Assembly: GCA_016210935.1 (NCBI GenBank)
Contig: JACQTH010000576.1
Coordinates: 1 to 9,852 of the forward strand
Length of the DNA: 9,852 nt
Origin: Acidobacteriota bacterium
GTDB taxonomy: Bacteria; Acidobacteriota; Vicinamibacteria; Vicinamibacterales; JACQTH01
Reading direction: 5' to 3'
Position 1 is the first letter of the stretch. Every line of letters begins with the position of its first letter. Made by a program: the position numbers and the translations under genes. Below, in pieces: positions 6,415-9,852 of the stretch. The notes under the pieces are model-generated. The model saw nothing but the letters and a program-made list of their open reading frames with translations, searched no databases and was not told the origin of the DNA.

Positions 6415-7218
6415 ATGGTGCTTCCACAGATTGCCCTGCACGTCTTCAAGGAGTCGGTTCGCGATCGCGTGCCGTACACGCTCGTGCTGTTCGCGATCCT
6501 GCTGATGGCGAGCTCGTACCTCCTGGGTCAGCTCACGGCGGGGCAGGAAGTCAAAATCATCAAGGATCTCGGGTTGGCGGCCATCTCCATCATCGGACTC
6601 TTCATCGCCATCTTCATCGGCATCGGCCTCGTCTCGAAGGAAGTCGAGCGCCGCAGTATCTATAACCTCTTGTCGAAGCCCGTGAGCCGCCGTCAGGTGG
6701 TGATGGGGAAGTATCTCGGACTGGCGCTGACGCTTTTCGTCAACGTCGGCGTCATGGCCGTGGCGCTCTACGGCGTGCTGGCGTACTTCTCGTACGCGGC
6801 GGAACCCGTGGTGAAGGCCGCCTGGGAAGCGCCGGCGCTCGATCCAGCCCTGCTGATGGCCATCGGCCTGATTTTCGTGGAGCTGGCCGTCATCACCGCG
6901 GTCGCGCTGCTGTTTTCGACCTTCTCGAGTCCGCTGCTTTCGGCCGCGCTCACGTTTGGCCTCTTTCTCGTCGGTCACTTCAACGCCGACCTGAGGCACT
7001 TCGATCAGATCGTGTCGTCGAAAACGGCCGTGTACGTGGCGCGGACACTCTATTACCTCCTGCCGAATCTCGCGCTGTTCGACGTGAAGGCCGAAGTCGT
7101 GCACGGGTACGCCGTCTCGGCCTCGGCGATCGCGTGGGCGCTTGGCTATGCGGTCGCGTACATCTCGGTGCTGGTGATGGCGGCCGCCTTCATCTTCGAA
7201 CGCCGGGATCTGAAATGA
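6415..7218 (+). CDS. ABC-2 type transporter permease
   Basis: This is the membrane subunit that pairs with the ATPase encoded at 5088. It is 267 aa with about six hydrophobic segments (roughly 20-40, 54-78, 105-130, 152-175, 180-200, 235-260). The loop after helix 2, SKEVERRSIYNLLSKPVSRR followed by GKYLG, is the family's characteristic E..R.....L..P..R....GK motif. ATG 6415 overlaps the preceding stop (TGATG) and is chosen over the in-frame GTG 6382, whose extra residues are translated repeat. No Shine-Dalgarno sequence is visible, because the repeat element occupies that space. Its stop overlaps an ATG at 7215. The position corresponds to the pilI-type permease of Myxococcus pil clusters. 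The substrate is unknown. Confidence 0.9.
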   Translation: MVLPQIALHVFKESVRDRVPYTLVLFAILLMASSYLLGQLTAGQEVKIIKDLGLAAISIIGLFIAIFIGIGLVSKEVERRSIYNLLSKPVSRRQVVMGKYLGLALTLFVNVGVMAVALYGVLAYFSYAAEPVVKAAWEAPALDPALLMAIGLIFVELAVITAVALLFSTFSSPLLSAALTFGLFLVGHFNADLRHFDQIVSSKTAVYVARTLYYLLPNLALFDVKAEVVHGYAVSASAIAWALGYAVAYISVLVMAAAFIFERRDLK

Positions 7219-7231
7219 GCATCTTTCGTGG

Positions 7232-7299
7232 CTTCCGCCTGAACCTTGTGGAAAACGCGGTTCGTGCAGGCGTTTTCCACAGGTTCCTTCAGGCGGAAG
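7232..7299 (+). repeat. 26-bp imperfect palindrome between permease and TPR genes
   Basis: CTTCCGCCTGAA (7232-7243) pairs with TTCAGGCGGAAG (7288-7299). CCT (7244-7246) pairs with AGG (7281-7283), and GTGGAAAACGC (7248-7258) with GCGTTTTCCAC (7270-7280), around an 11-nt loop. A 32-codon frame spans it: ATG 7215 overlaps the permease stop (ATGA) and its TGA 7311-7313 overlaps the next start (TGATG). It has no tandem units, unlike the other intergenic elements. Confidence 0.9.
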
Positions 7300-7312
7300 A
7301 TGAGCGAGCGTG

Positions 7313-8230
7313 ATGAACACAAACGCGAGGGCGGCCGGACGGCTCCGCGCGAGCGTCTTCGTACCGGCCCTCACCCTTCTGCTGACCGCCATCGTGGCAC
7401 TGCAGATGGCGCGCGAGCGGCAGGATTCGCCACGCGAGATTGACGCGCAGTTGCTCTACGTTCGATCGGGAACGGCGCTGGATCGGCTCTCTCTCTCGTA
7501 TGATGCGCTGATGGCGGATGCGTACTGGATCCGCGCGCTGCAGCACTACGGCGGCACCCGCCTCTCGAAACGATCTGACAAACGCTACGATCTGCTGTAT
7601 CCCCTGCTGGACATCACGACGAGCCTCGATCCCCGGTTCGTCATCGCGTACCGGTTTGGCGCCATCTTCCTCGCGGAGGGGTACCCCCACGGCCCGGGCC
7701 GGCCCGACCAGGCGGTCGCACTGTTACAAAAGGGAATGCGCGCGCAGCCCGAGAAGTGGCAGTACCCGTACGACGCGGGCTTCATTTATTACTGGTGGCT
7801 CGAGGATTTCCGATCGGCCGCGGAGTGGTTCGATCGCGCGAGCCGGGTGACAGGCGCGCCGTGGTGGCTGAAAGCCCTGACCGCGACGACCCTCGCGCAG
7901 GGCGGCAATCGCGGCTCGTCGCGCCTGCTCTGGCAGCAGATGCTGGCGACCGCCGACAACGACTGGCTGAAGCAGACGGCGCAGCTCAGGCTCGCGCAGC
8001 TGACCGCGCTCGATCATCTCGACCAGCTGGCCGCGATGGTCGCGCAGTACCGGTCCAAGGGGGGCCAAGTCCCGGATTCGTGGGACGCGCTCGTGCGGGC
8101 AGGATTTCTGAGCAGGTGGCCGGTCGATCCCGGTGGCGTCCCCTACCATCTGGACGCGCGCACCGGCGTGGTGGACGTCGCTCCGGATTCACCGCTCCAA
8201 CCGCTCCCGCCCAACTTGAGGCGACGCTAG
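7313..8230 (+). CDS. Membrane-anchored TPR protein of the pilus/ABC cluster
   Basis: The protein is 305 aa. An N-terminal membrane helix (about 14-31, after a basic start) anchors a periplasmic or outer-facing domain. Residues about 103-185 contain two TPR-like helical hairpins (DPRFVIAYRFGAIFLAEG, then QPEKWQYPYDAGFIYYWW and EWFDRASRV). The tail from about 250 reads like a small folded module (VPDSWDALVRAGFLSRWPVDPGG) and ends Pro- and Arg-rich. TPR proteins of this sort are protein-interaction scaffolds, and no catalytic motif is seen. ATG 7313 is preferred to GTG 7310, one codon earlier. The gene lies between the ABC permease and pilD and overlaps pilD by one base (TAGTG), so it is part of the same operon. 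It may be the accessory partner of the ABC transporter (a PilG-like role), which is inference from position. Confidence 0.8.
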   Translation: MNTNARAAGRLRASVFVPALTLLLTAIVALQMARERQDSPREIDAQLLYVRSGTALDRLSLSYDALMADAYWIRALQHYGGTRLSKRSDKRYDLLYPLLDITTSLDPRFVIAYRFGAIFLAEGYPHGPGRPDQAVALLQKGMRAQPEKWQYPYDAGFIYYWWLEDFRSAAEWFDRASRVTGAPWWLKALTATTLAQGGNRGSSRLLWQQMLATADNDWLKQTAQLRLAQLTALDHLDQLAAMVAQYRSKGGQVPDSWDALVRAGFLSRWPVDPGGVPYHLDARTGVVDVAPDSPLQPLPPNLRRR

Positions 8231-8997
8231 TGGGCGCGGATCCGGGCATCATCCTGGCCGCTGTTCTGGGATTGGCCGTCGGCAGCTTCCTGAACGTCTG
8301 CATCTCGCGTCTGCCGAAGGGCGAATCCCTCTTCTCGCCTCCCTCGCATTGCTCGTCTTGCGACGCGCCGATTCGCTGGTACGACAATATTCCGGTGTTC
8401 GCGTACTTCTGGTTGCGGGGGCGGTGCCGGGCCTGCGGCGCGCGGTACTCGGTGATCTACCCGCTGGTCGAGCTTCTCACCGGATTGATGTTCGTCGCGG
8501 CGTACGCCTATTACGGCCTGGGCGTTCTGCTGATATCGCGCCTCGCCTTCGCCTGTTCGCTCATCGTGCTGTTCGTCGTCGATCTCCAGCACCGGATACT
8601 GCCGAACGTCATCACGCTGCCCGGCATCGTGGTCGGCTTCGTGTTCAGCCTGTTCACCGCGCCGGGATGGCTGGCGTCACTCATCGGACTGCTCGCCGGC
8701 GGCGGCGTGCTGCTCGCCGTGTCGGAGGCGTATCTGCGCCTTCGCGGCGAAGAAGGGCTCGGGATGGGCGACGTGAAGATGCTGGGGATGATCGGCGCGT
8801 TCCTCGGCTGGAAGTTGATGCTGCTGACGCTGGTGCTGTCGTCGTTCCTGGGATCGGTCGTCGGCATCGGACTGATCGTCGCGAAGAAGGGCGATCTGAA
8901 GTACGCGCTTCCCTTCGGGACGTTTCTGGCCATCGCCGCCCTCGCGGCCAGCGTCGTGGGGGAGCCGATGGTGGAGTGGTACCTGTCGCTCTACTGA
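8230..8997 (+). CDS. pilD: Prepilin peptidase / N-methyltransferase PilD
   Basis: This inner-membrane aspartic protease removes the leader of PilA and pseudopilins and methylates the new N-terminal Phe. It is 255 aa. The N-terminal domain has the family's opening GSFLNVCISRLP and two zinc-binding CxxC pairs (Cys41/Cys44 in HCSSC, Cys66/Cys69 in RCRAC). The catalytic aspartates are Asp118 (VVDLQHRILP) and Asp181 in the GxGD motif (GLGMGDVKML). About seven further hydrophobic segments complete the fold. GTG 8230 overlaps the last base of the TPR gene's stop, implying coupled translation. Farther upstream the same frame is only an open shadow of the TPR gene. Expected substrates are the two prepilins in this window. 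Confidence 0.96.
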   Translation: MGADPGIILAAVLGLAVGSFLNVCISRLPKGESLFSPPSHCSSCDAPIRWYDNIPVFAYFWLRGRCRACGARYSVIYPLVELLTGLMFVAAYAYYGLGVLLISRLAFACSLIVLFVVDLQHRILPNVITLPGIVVGFVFSLFTAPGWLASLIGLLAGGGVLLAVSEAYLRLRGEEGLGMGDVKMLGMIGAFLGWKLMLLTLVLSSFLGSVVGIGLIVAKKGDLKYALPFGTFLAIAALAASVVGEPMVEWYLSLY

Positions 8998-9001
8998 TCC
9001 C

Positions 9002-9142
9002 GGGATTCGGGATTTGGGATTCGGGATTCGAGAGGCCTCACGATAAACCACGGAGATCACAGAGAGCACGGAGAAAAACATTCTTAAGTCTCTGTGGTGC
9101 TCTTTGAGGTCCTCCGAACCGCGAACCCCGAACCCCGACTCC
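9002..9142 (+). repeat. Nested inverted tandem-unit element D (7-bp outer, 9-bp inner), G4-prone
   Basis: Outer left arm: GGGATTC, GGGATTT, GGGATTC, GGGATTC (9002-9029). Outer right arm: CGAACCG, CGAACCC, CGAACCC, CGACTCC (9115-9142). Nested inside are 9-bp units CACGGAGAT, CACAGAGAG, CACGGAGAA (9049-9075) facing TCTCTGTGG, TGCTCTTTG (9089-9106). The left outer arm is four GGG runs with four-base loops, a canonical G-quadruplex motif on the + strand. It starts 4 bp after the pilD stop. Confidence 0.88.
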
Positions 9143-9150
9143 CGATGAAT

Positions 9151-9567
9151 CCGTTGGCAATCTACTCAGGAATGCACTCGAAGCGTGTGTCGGAAGCGCG
9201 CATCGCGCCGCACGTGAGCATCGAAGGATCGCGCGACGTGTCATGAGAGTGACGTGTGACGCGCCCAAACGCAGAATTACGCAAGTCGTTGCCACCCTCC
9301 TGTAGTCGTTACTCTTCATCCACCCACTTCGCGTCACCGTCACTTGTCACCTGCCACTCAAAACCCTGAAGCCGTGAGCAGTCCGTTCCTGTTCCTTCGG
9401 CTCCTTCGTGACGAAAACGTGTCCGGGGCAACGTGTTCGTAATCGACGGGTGTCGTTGTCGGACCCGTAAGTGATTGACGAGCAGGGAACTGGCAGCGAT
9501 CCGCCCGTGGAACGTGGCTTGCGAAGCACGTCTTGATACCTCCGGCGCTGTGCGGGCGCGGCACAAG
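9151..9567. other. Gene-free stretch before the pseudopilin
   Basis: I see no convincing gene here on either strand. The minus-strand frames in this stretch lack recognisable domains and run into translated repeat. Small hairpins are present: ACGGGT (9446-9451) with ACCCGT (9463-9468), and ACGT-G-GCTT (9512-9520) with AAGCACGT (9524-9531) around a 3-nt loop. No terminator, tRNA or good promoter was recognised. A decayed gene or an unrecognised RNA remains possible. Confidence 0.5.
9249..9350 (+). repeat. Weak inverted tandem-unit element F (GTGAC unit)
   Basis: GTGACGT-GTGACGCG (9249-9263) faces CGCGTCAC-CGTCAC-TTGTCAC (9330-9350). The inner 8 bp (9256-9263 with 9330-9337) are perfectly complementary, and two further GTGAC/GTCAC copies are less regular. 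It is the same design as elements A to E but shorter. Confidence 0.45.
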
Positions 9568-9600
9568 ATGAAATCCAGAGAAAACCAGGGTGCATGGCAC

Positions 9601-9668
9601 AGGGTGCCGGGTGCTGGCTGCCGGGTGCAGGCTTCGCGTCGCACCCTGCACCTTGCACCGTGCACCCT
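9601..9668 (+). repeat. Inverted tandem-unit hairpin E (7-bp unit) upstream of pseudopilin
   Basis: Left arm: AGGGTGC, CGGGTGC, TGGCTGC, CGGGTGC (9601-9628), with two more related units before it (9587-9600). Right arm: GCACCCT, GCACCTT, GCACCGT, GCACCCT (9641-9668), then a fifth partial unit GCACCTC. The loop is 12 nt (9629-9640). The element ends 7 bp before the likely start codon of the pseudopilin and leaves no room for a ribosome-binding site. Confidence 0.88.
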
Positions 9669-9675
9669 GCACCTC

Positions 9676-9852
9676 GTGTCTCGCGGTTTCACCGTGCTCG
9701 AACTGCTGTTATCCGTGACGATCGTCAGCGTGGTCGCCGCGATCGCGGCGCCCCTCGTGGACGGCGCGATGCGCACCTATGCGTTGACGACGGCGGCGCA
9801 GACGGTCGCCGCCCAGATCCGCCAGGCGCGGATGCTCGCGGTGGCGCGCAAC
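9676..9852 (+). CDS. GspH/FimT-like pseudopilin, 3' end outside window
   Basis: This is a minor pilin-like protein with a class III signal. The first 59 codons are present and open to the window edge. From GTG 9676 the leader is VSRG, then Phe-Thr-Val-Leu-Glu (Glu at +5), a hydrophobic helix (LLLSVTIVSVVAAIAAPLV) and the start of the globular part (TTAAQTVAAQIRQARMLAVAR). That amphipathic segment, especially the QIRQARMLAVAR pattern, is typical of the GspH/FimT family. Such proteins cap or prime pilus fibres and are cleaved by PilD, encoded just upstream. The start is uncertain: the frame is also open back to ATG 9568, which would give an about 40-residue leader mostly encoded by hairpin repeat E. 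The short leader is preferred because the long one is low-complexity repeat. Confidence 0.82.
   Translation, partial: MSRGFTVLELLLSVTIVSVVAAIAAPLVDGAMRTYALTTAAQTVAAQIRQARMLAVARN

Noticed and set aside
6023..6415. 130-codon frame between ATPase and permease as a real protein gene
   Set aside because: It is entirely translated inverted repeat (Arg-rich start, then repeat-encoded tail), with no domain or plausible codon bias. It is kept only as a possible translational relay.
7247..7281. Replication origin suggested by two DnaA-box-like sequences
   Set aside because: No AT-rich unwinding region, no box cluster and no dnaA or dnaN nearby; the two boxes are simply the arms of one palindrome.
9309..9776. 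Minus-strand frames across 9309-9776 as hypothetical genes
   Set aside because: Three overlapping frames share repeat-derived residues from element E and show no domain. The + strand pseudopilin is far better supported over the same bases.

Overview
This is a high-GC, gene-dense stretch of chromosome in which every gene is on the + strand. It is a type IVa pilus gene cluster. The order is pilS (5' end missing), pilR, pilA, a VKOR-DsbA fusion, an ABC ATPase, an ABC-2 permease, a membrane-anchored TPR protein, pilD, and the first 59 codons of a GspH/FimT-like pseudopilin. The pilin sequence, the high GC and the ABC/TPR genes inside a pil cluster point to an Acidobacteriota (Vicinamibacteria-like) or myxobacterium/deltaproteobacterium-like organism. 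I favour Acidobacteriota, but this is inference from gene content, not a database result.

Layout. 2-2818 holds the PilS/PilR two-component pair. PilR is a sigma-54 enhancer-binding protein. 2819-3075 is the pilA control region, with a perfect 8+1+8 dyad just after pilR and a sigma-54-like -24/-12 element about 100 bp downstream of it. pilA (3076-3612) ends in a strong intrinsic terminator (3699-3737). A second unit then starts with the VKOR-DsbA fusion (3773-4972) and runs through the ABC ATPase (5088-6026), permease (6415-7218), TPR protein (7313-8230) and prepilin peptidase PilD (8230-8997). A 680-bp stretch without a recognisable gene leads to the pseudopilin at the right edge.

How the genes fit together. 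PilS senses and phosphorylates, PilR~P with RpoN would fire pilA, PilD cleaves and methylates PilA and the pseudopilin, and the VKOR-DsbA protein probably makes disulfides in exported proteins, for which the two-cysteine pilin is an obvious candidate. The ABC ATPase, permease and TPR protein sit where Myxococcus xanthus carries pilG/pilH/pilI, between pilA and pilD.

The most unusual content lies between the genes. Five intergenic regions (3622-3692, 4985-5078, 6047-6401, 9002-9142, 9601-9668), and a weaker sixth (9249-9350), share one design: about four tandem copies of a 7- or 8-bp unit, a spacer, then about four tandem copies of the complementary unit. The unit sequence differs each time, so they are not copies of one element. 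In every case the G- or purine-rich arm comes first on the coding strand. A seventh structure (7232-7299) is a plain 26-bp palindrome. Two of the inserts lie exactly between ATGA and TGATG stop/start overlaps, forming open frames that link neighbouring genes.
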